The position numbers were made by a program, and so were the translations under genes. Below are positions 1 to 10,284 of a stretch of 64,000 bases of DNA, piece after piece. Source of the DNA: JAQBQB01 sp963757185 (GTDB taxonomy: Bacteria > Gemmatimonadota > Gemmatimonadetes > Gemmatimonadales > Gemmatimonadaceae); the NCBI GenBank assembly GCA_963757185.1, contig CAVWQI010000003.1, positions 321,996-385,995 of the forward strand, written 5' to 3'. Position 1 is the first letter of the stretch; each line of letters opens with the position of its first letter. Below the pieces are notes generated by a model. It had not been told where the DNA came from. It saw nothing but the letters and a program-made list of their open reading frames with translations, and ran no database searches.

Positions 1-1311
1 GCACGCGGCAACGTCTTCCTGTCGAACACCAACTTCAACCAGCTCAACGTCTGGCAGAGCTCGTCGAGCGGCAAGGGCTTCTCGTCCACACCGATCGCCG
101 TCGGCTCGCTGCCGTGGGGCATGGTGATGTCGAACAACCCGGACACGCTGCTCGTGGCGAACTCCGGTGGAACGAACATCAGCCGCGTGTACATCGGCTC
201 CAACGTCGTAGCCGGCATGCGCGAGGACCTCGCGCACCGCATCCTCACGCGCAACACGTATCTCTTCTCGGTCACCGTCACCCGCGATCCGCTCACGGGC
301 AAGATCCGCCTCACGGCGCTCGGCCCGATCAGCTACTCGGACCGCCCGCAATACATCGCGCAGGCCAAGGGCGGCCGCATCTTCTACTCGACGCGTCCGA
401 CGGACGCCAACCCTGCCGGAACGCTTCGCTGGCTCGATCCGTCGCTCCCAGTTCCGGATCCGCGCCAGATCTGGCAGTACGGCACCATTCAGGAAAGCAC
501 GGTCGAGCAGTACGCGCTCATGAACGTCGACTCGATCGGCATCCTGCAGGCGCTTCCGAACGACACGGCGTCCGACCGCTTGACCATCTGGGACCATCCG
601 TACGGACAGAAGTCGGGATCAATCGTCGTCACCGACGCCGACCCGGTCCTTGCCGTGGCGGCGGCCGTCGCCGGCGGCAGCGACGCCGAGCTGATAGCGC
701 ACATCGACATCAACTCACTGGCGCTTCAGGATACGAACTTCGTCGCGGCCTCGGGTAACCGGCAGTGGATCGCGTTCGGTGAAGGCCACTCGTCGGGTGC
801 GGGGCGCGTCGTGATGGTGGCGGATAGCGTAGGCGCGGTACCCAACTTCTTCTCGCCGCTCGTCACGATTCAGGACCTCACGGACAACGCGTCCGAGAAG
901 AACTTCGGAATCGCGCTCGACAAGACCGGACAGACGGTCGCGTCGCACGGTCTGCAGTCCTACTTCGCGTCGGTCAGCGATCCGTTCCACCTCAGACTGC
1001 AAGGCAAATACGACTCGTTCGACGACGGCGCGGGTATCGCGTTCCATCCGGGCGCGAACGGCGTGCTCACTCCGCAGGATCAGCGGCTGGCGTTCGTCGG
1101 CTCGGCGAGCGGCAACGTCGAAGTCGTGGACATCGCCTACTACATCCGGCGCGCGCGGCTGCAACTGAAGAACCCGATCTACGGGCCGTTGCGCGTGTCG
1201 TTGCCGATGCCGGGCGACCCGGGCGACGTGATCCTCAAGGTCTTCGCGATCAGCCAGCAAGGCCTCGTCGTGATCGACCTGACGACGAGCGACATCAAGC
1301 CTGGACCGTAA
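1..1311 (+). CDS. Beta-propeller-like protein, C-terminal part (5' truncated)
   Basis: The frame is open from the first base, so the start lies outside the window; about 436 codons and the TAA stop are visible. The sequence alternates short hydrophobic strands with Gly/Asn/Ser turns and phrases such as LLVANSGGTN and LAFVGSASGNVEVVDI, which resemble YVTN/NHL-type propeller blades. The last blade ends in QGLVVIDL. No catalytic motif is visible. Such proteins in this group are usually exported, but the N-terminus needed to show a signal peptide is missing. Function unknown; the fold call is inference. Confidence 0.6.
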   Translation, partial: ARGNVFLSNTNFNQLNVWQSSSSGKGFSSTPIAVGSLPWGMVMSNNPDTLLVANSGGTNISRVYIGSNVVAGMREDLAHRILTRNTYLFSVTVTRDPLTGKIRLTALGPISYSDRPQYIAQAKGGRIFYSTRPTDANPAGTLRWLDPSLPVPDPRQIWQYGTIQESTVEQYALMNVDSIGILQALPNDTASDRLTIWDHPYGQKSGSIVVTDADPVLAVAAAVAGGSDAELIAHIDINSLALQDTNFVAASGNRQWIAFGEGHSSGAGRVVMVADSVGAVPNFFSPLVTIQDLTDNASEKNFGIALDKTGQTVASHGLQSYFASVSDPFHLRLQGKYDSFDDGAGIAFHPGANGVLTPQDQRLAFVGSASGNVEVVDIAYYIRRARLQLKNPIYGPLRVSLPMPGDPGDVILKVFAISQQGLVVIDLTTSDIKPGP

Positions 1312-1378
1312 GCAAGAGTGAACGGGCCGCGCGACGCGCGGCCACGCGGACGGAGGGTGGGGCGCTAAGATTCACGGC

Positions 1379-2572
1379 ATGATCCTCCGTTTCACAACCG
1401 CTGGTGAATCACATGGGCAGGCCCTCGTGAGCATTCTGGAAGGAATGCCGGCGGGCCTGCCTCTGCTTTCGGCGGACGTCGACTCAGAGCTCGCGCGGCG
1501 CCAGCAAGGCTACGGCCGCGGGCGCCGCATGCAGATCGAGAAAGACGCCGTCGAATTCCTGTCCGGCGTACGCGCGGGCGAGACCATCGGGTCGCCCATC
1601 GCGATGCTGATCCGCAATCGCGATTGGAAGAACTGGGAAGAGATCATGAATCCCGCCCCGGACGCGGAGCCCGGCGTTCCGCGCAAACGCGCGGTCACCC
1701 GGGTCCGTCCCGGTCACGCCGACCTCACCGGTCTCCTCAAGTACGATCGCGACGACGCGCGGGACATCCTCGAGCGCGCGTCGGCCCGGGAGACGACGGC
1801 CCGCGTGGCCGCGGCGGCCGTCTGCAAGCGCTTCCTTCGCGAGTTCGGCGTCTGCATCGGAAGCCACGTCGCGCACCTCGGAGGCATCGACGCGCGCCGG
1901 CCCGATGAAATGCCCGCCGACATCAATGCCGCCGCCGACGAGTCGCAGCTTCGCACGCTCGACGCCGAGGCCGAGAAGCGCATGATCGAGAAGATCGACG
2001 AGATCAAGCGCGCGGGAAATACGCTCGGCGGCATCTGCGAGGTGGTCGCCGACGGAATCCCTGTGGGGCTCGGCTCGCACGTTTCGTGGGACCGAAAGCT
2101 CGACGGGCGCATCGGCGCGGCGATCATGTCCATCCCGGCCGTGAAGGGCGTGGAGATCGGCATGGGGTTTCAAGCGTCGCGCGTCACGGGCGCCGAAGTG
2201 CACGACGAGATAGAGCCGGCGCCCGGCAGGACGCGCACGGGCAATGTCCGTCGTCGCACCAACCGCGCCGGCGGTCTCGAAGGAGGGATGACGACCGGGG
2301 AGCCGCTGGTCGTCCGCGTCGCGATGAAGCCGATCAGCACCTTGATGCGGCCATTGGCGACGGTGGATGTCGCGAGCGGCGAGTCGGCGTCCGCGGTAGC
2401 CGAACGGAGCGATGTGACGGCCGTTCCAGCGATGGGAGTGATCGCGGAAGCAATGTTGGCGTTCGTGCTTGCTGATGCGTTCCTGGAGAAATTCGGCGGC
2501 GATTCGCTCGGAGAGACGCGACGCAACCATGACGCCTACCTTTCGCACGTCGCGGCCAGGATCGGAGGCTGA
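1379..2572 (+). CDS. aroC: Chorismate synthase
   Basis: Catalyses conversion of 5-enolpyruvylshikimate-3-phosphate to chorismate, the last step of the common aromatic pathway, using reduced FMN. The 397-residue length fits the family. The N-terminus has the GESHGQAL signature at about residues 8-15, the middle has the SARET motif followed by an Ala-rich helix, and the C-terminus has RSDVTAVPA. The ATG at 1379 leads straight into MILRFTTAGESHG. The next gene, shikimate kinase, starts inside its 3' end, so the two pathway genes are probably cotranscribed and translationally coupled. Confidence 0.97.
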   Translation: MILRFTTAGESHGQALVSILEGMPAGLPLLSADVDSELARRQQGYGRGRRMQIEKDAVEFLSGVRAGETIGSPIAMLIRNRDWKNWEEIMNPAPDAEPGVPRKRAVTRVRPGHADLTGLLKYDRDDARDILERASARETTARVAAAAVCKRFLREFGVCIGSHVAHLGGIDARRPDEMPADINAAADESQLRTLDAEAEKRMIEKIDEIKRAGNTLGGICEVVADGIPVGLGSHVSWDRKLDGRIGAAIMSIPAVKGVEIGMGFQASRVTGAEVHDEIEPAPGRTRTGNVRRRTNRAGGLEGGMTTGEPLVVRVAMKPISTLMRPLATVDVASGESASAVAERSDVTAVPAMGVIAEAMLAFVLADAFLEKFGGDSLGETRRNHDAYLSHVAARIGG

Positions 2573-3092
2573 TCCGTCGAAGCCCCACGTGATTCTCGTC
2601 GGTCTCCCCGGCGCGGGAAAATCCACGATCGGTGCCGTCGTCGCCGAACGACTGGGGCGAACTTTTCTCGACCTCGACGTCGAGCTGGAGCGCCGCGAAG
2701 GACGGTCCGTCGGCCAGATCTTCGGCGAGGAGGGCGAGGGATACTTCCGCCGGAAGGAGCGCGAGCTCACTGAGGAGCTGAAGCTCGTCGGAAACATGAT
2801 CCTGGCACCGGGCGGGGGGTGGATTGGTGATCCGCGGGTTGTTTCGCTGCTGCACCCCCCTGGACGCCTTATATACCTTAGAGTGCGTCCAGTGACGGCC
2901 CTCGCTCGTTTGGGGCCGGATCGGGTGCTCAGGCCGCTCCTTTCGCGACCGGAGCCGCTTGTCGAACTGGAGCGTCTATACCGCGAGCGGCGGGCGGCTT
3001 ACGAGGCCGCCGACGAGACAGTAGATACGGAACTCTTTGGCTTGCAAAGGGTTATAGAGCGGGTGGCGGAACTTGCCTCGTTTTCGGGGTGA
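2529..3092 (+). CDS. aroK: Shikimate kinase
   Basis: Phosphorylates shikimate with ATP. The P-loop GLPGAGKST lies near residue 25, followed by the DLD shikimate-binding motif, an IF..EGE..FRRKE helix, the conserved GGG turn and a LID segment RVLRPLL. The ATG at 2529 gives 187 residues, close to the family norm; the frame is open further upstream within aroC but is not family-like there. The gene overlaps aroC by 44 bases, linking two shikimate-pathway steps. Confidence 0.93.
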   Translation: MTPTFRTSRPGSEADPSKPHVILVGLPGAGKSTIGAVVAERLGRTFLDLDVELERREGRSVGQIFGEEGEGYFRRKERELTEELKLVGNMILAPGGGWIGDPRVVSLLHPPGRLIYLRVRPVTALARLGPDRVLRPLLSRPEPLVELERLYRERRAAYEAADETVDTELFGLQRVIERVAELASFSG

Positions 3093-3207
3093 TTCTACGT
3101 TACCGCGGCAGCGGGGCTGATCGTCGGTCCTGAGGCCAGACGAAAGGAAAGATTGTTGGATTTCCTGGGCGAGGAACGATGCTCTGGCATCGTGTGTCCT
3201 CCCCTTC

Positions 3208-3519
3208 GTGCTTTCGGGGCTGGACGCCGCAGACGATCGGCTGACGGCCTCGGCAGGTGAGAATGGCGGGGCAAAGATTGCGATGATTTTTCGCGTGCTA
3301 GGACCCCACGAACGGGGCCGTTTCGCTCCCGAAGCGTGGGGACATTTGTTGGCGCTGAGCGGCTCGGGCGCGCTGAACGCGGCCGAGTTGGAGCACATCA
3401 TAGAACGGGCACTCGTGCAGATCGACGGACGGATCGCGCTCGACGATCTCCGGTCCCTCATGGAGGGCGCGGGATTCGTACAGCGCGGCGACGGCGATCA
3501 AAATCAGACGGTTCACTGA
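3208..3519 (+). CDS. Small DUF494/Smg-like protein
   Basis: A 103-residue frame just before topA. The segment RFAPEAWGHLLALSGSGALN, followed by an ELEHIIERAL helix and a DLRSLMEGAGF end, resembles the C-terminal half of the Smg/DUF494 family, which is often found near DNA-processing and topoisomerase-like genes. It is shorter than the usual 150 residues. The GTG start at 3208 is uncertain, and an ATG at 3283 also fits. Role unknown. Confidence 0.5.
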   Translation: MLSGLDAADDRLTASAGENGGAKIAMIFRVLGPHERGRFAPEAWGHLLALSGSGALNAAELEHIIERALVQIDGRIALDDLRSLMEGAGFVQRGDGDQNQTVH

Positions 3520-3529
3520 ACACATCGAG

Positions 3530-6046
3530 ATGGCAACCAGAAAGCGTGCGCCGGGAGTGAAATCGAAAGCGGGTACGGCTGGGGGGGCGACGAGCCGTCC
3601 CTCCGCGAAGCGCGCGGCCAAGGGCAAAGCGACGAAAAAGGCCGCCGCGCGGCGAGGGAAGGCCGTCGTCGAGTACTTCGAGGGTCCGGCGACCGCTGGC
3701 GGCAGCACGCTCGTGATCGTCGAGTCGCCCGCCAAGGCGAAGACGATCGGCAAGTATCTCGGACGCGGCTACCGCGTGCGCGCGACGGTCGGCCACATCA
3801 TGGATTTGCCCGAGAAGAAGCTCGGCATCGACGTCGAGAAGGGCTTCACGCCGGAGCTCGTGCCGATCCCGGGCAAGGAAAAGACCATCGCCGAGATCAA
3901 GAGCGCGGCGAAGGAAAGCCGTGAAGTCCTGATCGCGACCGACCCTGATCGCGAGGGAGAGGCGATCGCCCAGCACGTGGCGACGCAGATCAAGCCGAAG
4001 CGCGGCGACGTCGGCCATGCCGATCAAGCGCGTGCTCTTTCACGAGATCACGAAGGACGCCGTGCGCGCGGCGATCGAAAACGCGGGCAAGATCGACGCG
4101 AAGAAAGGTCGAGGCGCAGCAGGCGCGCCGCGTGCTCGACCGGCTCGTCGGCTACAAAGCGAGCCCGGTCCTTTGGAAAACCGTGAAGAAGGGGCTTTCG
4201 GCGGGACGCGTGCAGACCGTCGCACTGCGGCTGATCGTCGAGCGCGAGCGGGAGATTCGCGCGTTCACGCCGGTCGAGTACTGGACGATCGAGGCACTGC
4301 TGGCCAAGGAAGGGCAGGAGTTCACCGCCAAGCTGCACCACATCGACGGCAAGAAGGCGGAGATTTCGAACGAGGCCGACGCGCAGCGCATCATCACCGA
4401 CCTGAGCGACCGCAAGACGTTCGACGTGACGGAGGTCAAGCGCCGCGAGCGCCGCAAGAATCCGGCGGCGCCGTTCACGACGTCGACGCTCCAGCAGGAA
4501 GCGGCGAAGAAGCTGTCGATGGGGTCGAAGCGTACGATGCGCGTCGCCCAGGATCTCTACGAGGGCATCGAGATCGGCGACGAAGGCGGCGTCGGTCTCA
4601 TCACGTACATGCGAACCGACTCGACGCGCGTGGCGGAAAGCGCGGCGACTCAGGCGCGCGACTACATGCGCACGATGTTCGGCCAGGAGTATGTGCCGGC
4701 CACCGTGCAGCTCTACGGCGACTCGAAGGGGAAGAACACGCAGGACGCGCACGAAGCCGTTCGTCCGACCGACCCCACGCGCCGTCCCGATGCGGTGAAG
4801 CGATACCTGACGCCCGACCAGTTCAAGCTCTACAACCTGATCTGGCAGCGCTTCATGGCGTCGCAGATGACGCCCGCGGTCTTCGACACGACCACCGTCG
4901 ACTTCCTCATCCAGTCCGAGAACGAGCCGGCCGCCGAGCCGTTGCCGGTCGTGGGTCGCATCGGCCGGCGCAGCTACCTGTTCCGCGCCACCGGCTCGAT
5001 CGTGAAGTTCAAGGGCTTCCTCGTTCTCTATCGCGAAGGCCGCGAGGACGGCGAGCACCGGACGCTCGAGGACGAACAGGCGCTTCCGGTCGTCGAGGTC
5101 GGCGAGAGGGTGCCGTGCAAGTCGATCACGCCGAGCCAGCACTTCACCGAGCCGCCGCCGCGATTCTCCGAGGCGAGCCTCGTCAAGGAGCTCGAACGCC
5201 TCGGGCATCGGTCGTCCGTCTACGTACGCGTCGATCATCTCCGTGCTCGCCGACCGGCGATACGTGGAGCTCACCCAACGCCGCTTCTTCCCGACGGAGC
5301 TGGGCGAGAGCGTCGAGAAGGTCATGGTGAAGCAGTTCCCGGACATCTTCAACGTGGACTTCACGTCGGAGATGGAGCAGGAGCTCGACAAGGTCGAAGA
5401 GGGTGACCTCGGCTGGCAGAAGGTCCTCAAGGACTTCTACTCGCCATTCGCGGCGCGGCTCAACAAGGTGGACGCGCCGTCGCTGATCGCCGAAGCGTAC
5501 GACCTGTCGAAGGTCCACGAGCTGCGCTGCCCCGAGTGCGGCGGCAAGCTCGAACCGCGCGGCGGATTCTTCGGGCCGTTCCTCGCCTGCGAGAATCACC
5601 CGAAGAACTGCAAGTACACACGTCCGATCAAGGGCGAGAAGGCCAAGCCCGTCATGACGGAGTACAAGTGCCACGTCTGCGGCGCGCCGATGGTCATTCG
5701 CACGGGTCGCAGCGGACAGTTCCTCGGGTGCAGCACGTTCCCGAAGTGCCGCGGCACGCGCTCCCTCCCGACCGGAGTTTTCTGTCCCAAAGACGGCGGC
5801 GAGCTGGTGGAGCGCCGCTCGCGCAAGCGCGGCACGGCGTTCTATGCGTGCGCGAACGAGGACTGCGACTTCGTCGCCTGGAACAAGCCCGTGAACGAAA
5901 AGTGTCCCGAGTGCGGTTTCGTCGGCGCGGAGATGAAGTTCAACAAGACGCGCGGCGATTTCCGCAAATGCCTCAAATGCGGCAACGAATGGGACGGCCC
6001 GAAAGTGGACGAACCGTTGGACGCTGAGCCGGCGCTCGCCGGCTGA
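3530..6046 (+). CDS. topA: DNA topoisomerase I, broken by three +1 frameshifts
   Basis: A type IA topoisomerase that relaxes negative supercoils. Read across frames 2, 3, 1 and 2 it gives a complete enzyme: Lys/Ala-rich N-terminus, TOPRIM motif LVIVESPAKAKTI with DPDREGEA, the active-site tyrosine in ITYMRTDSTR (Tyr codon at 4606), and a C-terminal tail with several four-cysteine zinc modules (CPECGGK, CHVCGAP, CPKDGG, CPECGF). The frame breaks each sit in a short base run: GGCC at 4013-4016, AAAGG at 4104-4108 and GGG at 5203-5205. Removing one base at each restores family sequence. Because topA is normally essential and the reading is otherwise intact, assembly or sequencing indels are likelier than a pseudogene. 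Confidence 0.88.
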
Positions 6047-6057
6047 CCGCCCGCGGA

Positions 6058-7320
6058 TCAGTGCGGCAGGGGTAGGCCGCCTTTGACGAGGACCGGCGTC
6101 GCTTCGGCGACGCCGTTTCCGTCTCCGAGCTCGCCGTGCGCGCCGTCGCCCCAGCAAAGCACTTGAGCCGTCGAGTTGATCGCGCAAACGTGCTCCAGCC
6201 CGACGTCCAGCGCGACGACGTTCGAGATGCCCGTGATCTTTTGCGGCGCGTAGGAACAAACGAAAGTCACCGGAGCCGGGTTGATCACGCCCGGCGGGGA
6301 GAAGGGCGTACACGCGGAGTTCGCGGGCGCGCCGGCGAGCTGCCCCTTGGATCCGTAACCCCAGCAGTACACGTCGCCCAGCGACGTCACGCCGCACGTC
6401 GTCGAGAAGATCGAGTTCACGCGTGAGCTGCGGATCCTGCTGAACGGAACTGCGCCGACGACCGGCGTGGCCGCATGGCGCTCGGCCCCGGTGCCGTCTC
6501 CGAGCTGCCCCGCCGAGTTGTTGCCCCAGCAGAAGGCCGCGCCGGCATCCGTGAGCCCGCACTCGTGAATCGGTCCGCTCGACAGGTTCCGCAGCTTGAG
6601 CGTTCCGGCAGCGCCGCGCGGCACGGACGACGACGTCACGTCGCCCGTGCCGAGCTCTCCGTAGGTGTTGTCACCCCAGCACCACGCGGCGCCGTCGGAA
6701 GTGAGCCCGCACGCGCTGAAGAAATCCGCGACCAGAGACGCGAATCGAACGCTCGTCTGCACCGGGGTCGCGCTCGTTCGGCGAACCGTGTCGCCCACGC
6801 CGAGCTGGCCCTGGCTGTTGGTCCCCCAGCAGTACGCCGCACCGCCCGCGTCCAGCCCGCAGCCGAACTTGGCGCCGACGGTGATCGACGTGAACGGATG
6901 CGGCGACGCCACGGCGACCGGGACGGTGCGATAGCTGAGCGCGACACCCGGCTGCGTCGGATCGTCGCCCCAGCACCACGCCGTGCCGTGGCGATCCAAC
7001 CCGCAGACGGACGCGTACGCGGCCGCGATCGCGGCGAACTGATGTCCGCCGGCAGTCGGGGTCGGTACGAGCTCGGGGATGAAGCTCGAGTCGCCGAGCT
7101 GCCCGCGGAGGTTGTCCCCCCAGCAATAGGACTTGCCGTCGGTCGTGAGGACGCACGAGAACTGCTGACCCGTCGCCAGCGCGGTGGTGACCACCGGCGT
7201 GCTCGGGAACGAAGGCGCGACGGAGTCGCTGCCGCACGCAAGCAAACCCACGACCATGGCGGCGGCAATCGACGGCATCGCTCGCCGGATCTTCGCCGGG
7301 ATGGGGCGAATGGAAGGCAT
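6058..7320 (-). CDS. RCC1-repeat lipoprotein
   Basis: A 420-residue protein with an N-terminal hydrophobic segment ending in the lipobox-like GLLACG, so it is probably an exported lipoprotein. The rest is a tandem array of RCC1/ATS1-type beta-propeller repeats, each with a core such as YCWGDN..GQLG, seen about seven times. Every blade carries paired cysteines (CGLD/CVLT before YCWG), suggesting disulfides outside the cytoplasm. It converges on topA with only 11 bases between the two stops. Ligand unknown. Confidence 0.8.
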   Translation of the reverse strand: MPSIRPIPAKIRRAMPSIAAAMVVGLLACGSDSVAPSFPSTPVVTTALATGQQFSCVLTTDGKSYCWGDNLRGQLGDSSFIPELVPTPTAGGHQFAAIAAAYASVCGLDRHGTAWCWGDDPTQPGVALSYRTVPVAVASPHPFTSITVGAKFGCGLDAGGAAYCWGTNSQGQLGVGDTVRRTSATPVQTSVRFASLVADFFSACGLTSDGAAWCWGDNTYGELGTGDVTSSSVPRGAAGTLKLRNLSSGPIHECGLTDAGAAFCWGNNSAGQLGDGTGAERHAATPVVGAVPFSRIRSSRVNSIFSTTCGVTSLGDVYCWGYGSKGQLAGAPANSACTPFSPPGVINPAPVTFVCSYAPQKITGISNVVALDVGLEHVCAINSTAQVLCWGDGAHGELGDGNGVAEATPVLVKGGLPLPH

Positions 7321-7449
7321 TGCAAGTCTCCGATCGGGGACAACGCGGCCTCAATCGTACGGGCGTCGTCCCGGGCCGGCAAGGTGACAGTGTTCATCGT
7401 TTCCTAATGATCCCCGCGTTGCGCGCAATCCGATCGCGGCGCAGGATCC

Positions 7450-9180
7450 ATGGTGGCTCGTGGTCCGACTCACCGGGGAGAGCCCATTCGCACCATCCTT
7501 TCAATGGTCTGCGGCGCGGTCATTCTGGCCGGCGTTGCGCGCTCGTCCGCCGCGCAGCGTGTCGTCCGCGGCTCGGTCGCGGACAGCACGACGGAAACGC
7601 CGGTCGCCGGCGCGGTCGTCATTTTTCTCGACGGGAACGGCTCCTCCGTTGCGCGCACGGTCACGAGCGCGACCGGCGAGTTCTCCGTCTCGGCGCAGGC
7701 GATCGCACGCCTGCGAATCGTTAGGATCGGTTTTCGTCCGCGCGACGTCACGATCTCCGACGCCGATGGCGACCGGCCGCTCCGGATCACGATGACGCGC
7801 ATCCCATCGCTGCTCGATGCCGTTCGCGTGACCGGGCGCGAGCTCTGTCCGACTTCCACCGATCGCGGAGATGCATTCACCCTCTGGGAGCAGGTGCGCG
7901 CCGGGCTTCTCGCGACCATCGTGGCGCGTGAGGCGAATCCCGCGATCGCCACGACGCTCACGTATACGCGCCGAGAGGCTCCCACGGATCGCCTCGTGCA
8001 ACAACAGGCGATGAACGTCCGCACGGGAAGCACGTCGCGCCCGTTCGTCGCCGCCGAATCCGCGAAACAGTTCGCCACCAACGGTTACATGACGTTCGAC
8101 GAGTCGGGTCACATGCTGTACGCGCCCGACGCCGACGTTCTGGTCGACGAATCGTTCGCGGCCACCCACTGCCTTCGGATGCAGCGCGCGGACGACGCTC
8201 ATCGCGGCCAGATCGGGCTGGCCTTCTCACCGGTGCCGCGCCGGGACAGCGCGGTCGACGTCGCCGGCGTGATTTGGGTCGACGAGGCGCAGCCCGCGCT
8301 CCGGTCCCTCGACTTTCGTCACACGATGCGCGATCCCGCGTGGGTTCGCGCGCCGGGCGGCCACATCGAGTTTCGAACAGCGCCGAACGGGACGTCGTTC
8401 ATCGAGCGCTGGTTCATCGAAATCCCAATCGTGCGCGTACAGCCGGGCGTCGCGGGCTCATTCCAGCCAGGGCGAATGACGTCCTCGCGGCCCGACCATG
8501 TCTCGGTCGATGTGATGCTTGTTTCGGGCGGCTCCGTTCTTTCGGCCCGCTGGCACGACGGCTCGTCCTGGTCCGACGCGCCGGCGGGTATCTCGGGCAC
8601 GGTCGTCGAGAAGGGCTCGACGCGTCCGGTGGCCGGTGCGCTCGTCTCGCTCGACGGCACCGCGGACACCGTCACCAGCGACTCGGCCGGCCGATTCACT
8701 ATCGCGCCGGTCGTACCGGGCAAGTATCGCCTGCGCGTCGCGGATACGACGCTCGACGCCTATGCGCGCGACCGAAGCGAGTCGCGCGTCGTCGACGTCG
8801 CGCGGAATCAAACGCTCGAGCTCCGGTCTCAGCTGTCGCCTATCAGCGAGACGATCGCCGATGTTTGCAAGAACGCCGGCTCAGTGTTTCGGGCCGTACT
8901 TGTCGGCCAGGTGCTCGATCGCGACAGTACAGCGAACATGGGAAGCGTCCGAGCGACTTGGCGTGTGAACGTCGGCGGGCAGGGCTTGGATCTGAATCGC
9001 GACTCCCGCGTCGACGCCCACGGCCGCTTCTTGCTTTGCGGTCTGCCCAGTGGCATTCGGGTGCATCTCAAATGGTTGGCTGGCGCATTGCAGGCCGACA
9101 CGACGACCGTGCTCGAGCGGGGGCCGGTGAGTCGTTTCGATTGGCGCGTGTCTCCGGCTGCGAGCCTGCCGAACCCGTAG
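7450..9180 (+). CDS. Exported protein with carboxypeptidase-regulatory-like domains
   Basis: A 576-residue protein. A positively charged start and a hydrophobic stretch ending in SSAAQ look like a signal peptide. Residues of about 37-115 form a first CarboxypepD_reg-like domain (RGSVADSTTETPVAGA), and about 380-450 form a second (GISGTVVEKGSTRPVAGALV, then SDSAGRF). A third related module lies at the C-terminus (VDAHGRFLLCGLPSG). The middle resembles no domain I recognise. Such proteins are common in Gemmatimonadota and Bacteroidota envelopes. Role unknown. Confidence 0.7.
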   Translation: MVARGPTHRGEPIRTILSMVCGAVILAGVARSSAAQRVVRGSVADSTTETPVAGAVVIFLDGNGSSVARTVTSATGEFSVSAQAIARLRIVRIGFRPRDVTISDADGDRPLRITMTRIPSLLDAVRVTGRELCPTSTDRGDAFTLWEQVRAGLLATIVAREANPAIATTLTYTRREAPTDRLVQQQAMNVRTGSTSRPFVAAESAKQFATNGYMTFDESGHMLYAPDADVLVDESFAATHCLRMQRADDAHRGQIGLAFSPVPRRDSAVDVAGVIWVDEAQPALRSLDFRHTMRDPAWVRAPGGHIEFRTAPNGTSFIERWFIEIPIVRVQPGVAGSFQPGRMTSSRPDHVSVDVMLVSGGSVLSARWHDGSSWSDAPAGISGTVVEKGSTRPVAGALVSLDGTADTVTSDSAGRFTIAPVVPGKYRLRVADTTLDAYARDRSESRVVDVARNQTLELRSQLSPISETIADVCKNAGSVFRAVLVGQVLDRDSTANMGSVRATWRVNVGGQGLDLNRDSRVDAHGRFLLCGLPSGIRVHLKWLAGALQADTTTVLERGPVSRFDWRVSPAASLPNP

Positions 9181-9196
9181 CCCGGGGGGGGCGCGT

Positions 9197-9673
9197 TCAG
9201 TCGGCGATCGGCTTCACCGGATCGCCGCGCGTGAACAACAAGCTCCGTGTGTGCGCGCCGTCGGTCACGCGCACGACGTTGATCTGGTCCGTAAACAGTT
9301 CACAGAGCATTTGGTCGCGCAGCGAAAGCGTATGCGACGGCGCGACGCTAGTCTCCGCGCAGAGCCAAAGGAGGTCTCCCTGACGCCGCGTGCCGCAGTT
9401 GCGCATCGCGAGCGGCCGCCGCGCGTCGTCGACGATCGAGACCGCGCGCCCGAGATATCTCGCCGCGCGGTCGTCCCACGATCCCGCCTTTCCGGCCGCG
9501 TCGAGCGCGGTGCCGAAATCGTCCGCGAAAACGCGCACCACGACGCGGACCGTCCCGCGAGGCCGGTCGATCGTGACTTCCGCCATCGTCGTGTGCAGCG
9601 GATGCGCGGCGACGCCGGCGACCGGACCAATCGCCAGCGCCGCCGCGAGCAGCGGCGCCCCACCCGCTACCAC
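9197..9673 (-). CDS. DUF6702-like exported protein
   Basis: A 158-residue frame starting at a GTG that overlaps the HupE-like stop by seven bases. The hydrophobic start ends at VAAHPLHTT, a likely signal peptidase site. The mature part begins HPLHTTMAEV, then DRPRGTVRVVVRVFADDF, the pattern of the DUF6702 family. It is the last gene of a five-gene leftward operon. No catalytic residues are evident; the context suggests an envelope role with the HupE-like protein. Confidence 0.65.
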   Translation of the reverse strand: MVAGGAPLLAAALAIGPVAGVAAHPLHTTMAEVTIDRPRGTVRVVVRVFADDFGTALDAAGKAGSWDDRAARYLGRAVSIVDDARRPLAMRNCGTRRQGDLLWLCAETSVAPSHTLSLRDQMLCELFTDQINVVRVTDGAHTRSLLFTRGDPVKPIAD

Positions 9674-10284
9674 GGATTTCGCTCCACCGCCCAGCGCGAC
9701 GCGACCACCACGACGAGCAGCGAGACTCCGACGATCCGCAGACGAAGCGCCGGCCATCGCGCGCTCGGTTCCTTCGCGAAGGCGATACCGGCGGCTATGC
9801 CCCGGTCCACGAGTGCGAGCGACGCCGCGGCCGCGCCGAGGATCACGATTTGTCCGAGCTCGATCCCCACGTTGAAACCGAAGAGCGGCAGCGCGATGTG
9901 GGTGACGAACATCGCGCTGAGGTAGTTGGCGAACCCCGCGCCGTGGACGAGCCCGAACACGCCGGCGAACACGGGACGATACCGGCTTTGAATCCCCGCT
10001 CGGCGCCTTGCGCTGGCGATGAGATTCTCGACGCCCGTGGCGACGATCGTCACCGGGATCAGGAATTCGATCAGCGCGGAGGGGAAGCGCACGATTCCGG
10101 TGACCGCCAACCCCAGCGTCACCGAGTGGCCTACTGTGAACGCGGTCACGACCCACAGCGCCTGACGCACGTCGCGCGGACGATAGATCGCGGCGAGCGC
10201 GACGAGGAACAGAATGTGGTCCATCGCCTCGACGTCGACGATGTGGCGAAAACCGAGTTGGATGTACGTCGCCAGCTCGCTCAC
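9667..10284 (-). CDS. HupE/UreJ-like integral membrane protein
   Basis: A 205-residue protein with about six membrane segments. It carries the family's conserved DHILFL motif near the N-terminus and FGLVHGAGFA in the middle. HupE/UreJ relatives are linked to nickel or other metal uptake, but members in this context often lack hydrogenase or urease partners, and none is seen here, so the substrate is open. The GTG start overlaps the upstream TPR gene's TGA as GTGA, implying coupled translation. Confidence 0.8.
   Translation of the reverse strand: MSELATYIQLGFRHIVDVEAMDHILFLVALAAIYRPRDVRQALWVVTAFTVGHSVTLGLAVTGIVRFPSALIEFLIPVTIVATGVENLIASARRRAGIQSRYRPVFAGVFGLVHGAGFANYLSAMFVTHIALPLFGFNVGIELGQIVILGAAAASLALVDRGIAAGIAFAKEPSARWPALRLRIVGVSLLVVVVASRWAVERNPW

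Noticed and set aside
3530..6046. topA as three separate small genes
   Set aside because: The pieces are consecutive, non-overlapping parts of one known enzyme and join perfectly when one base is removed at each break.
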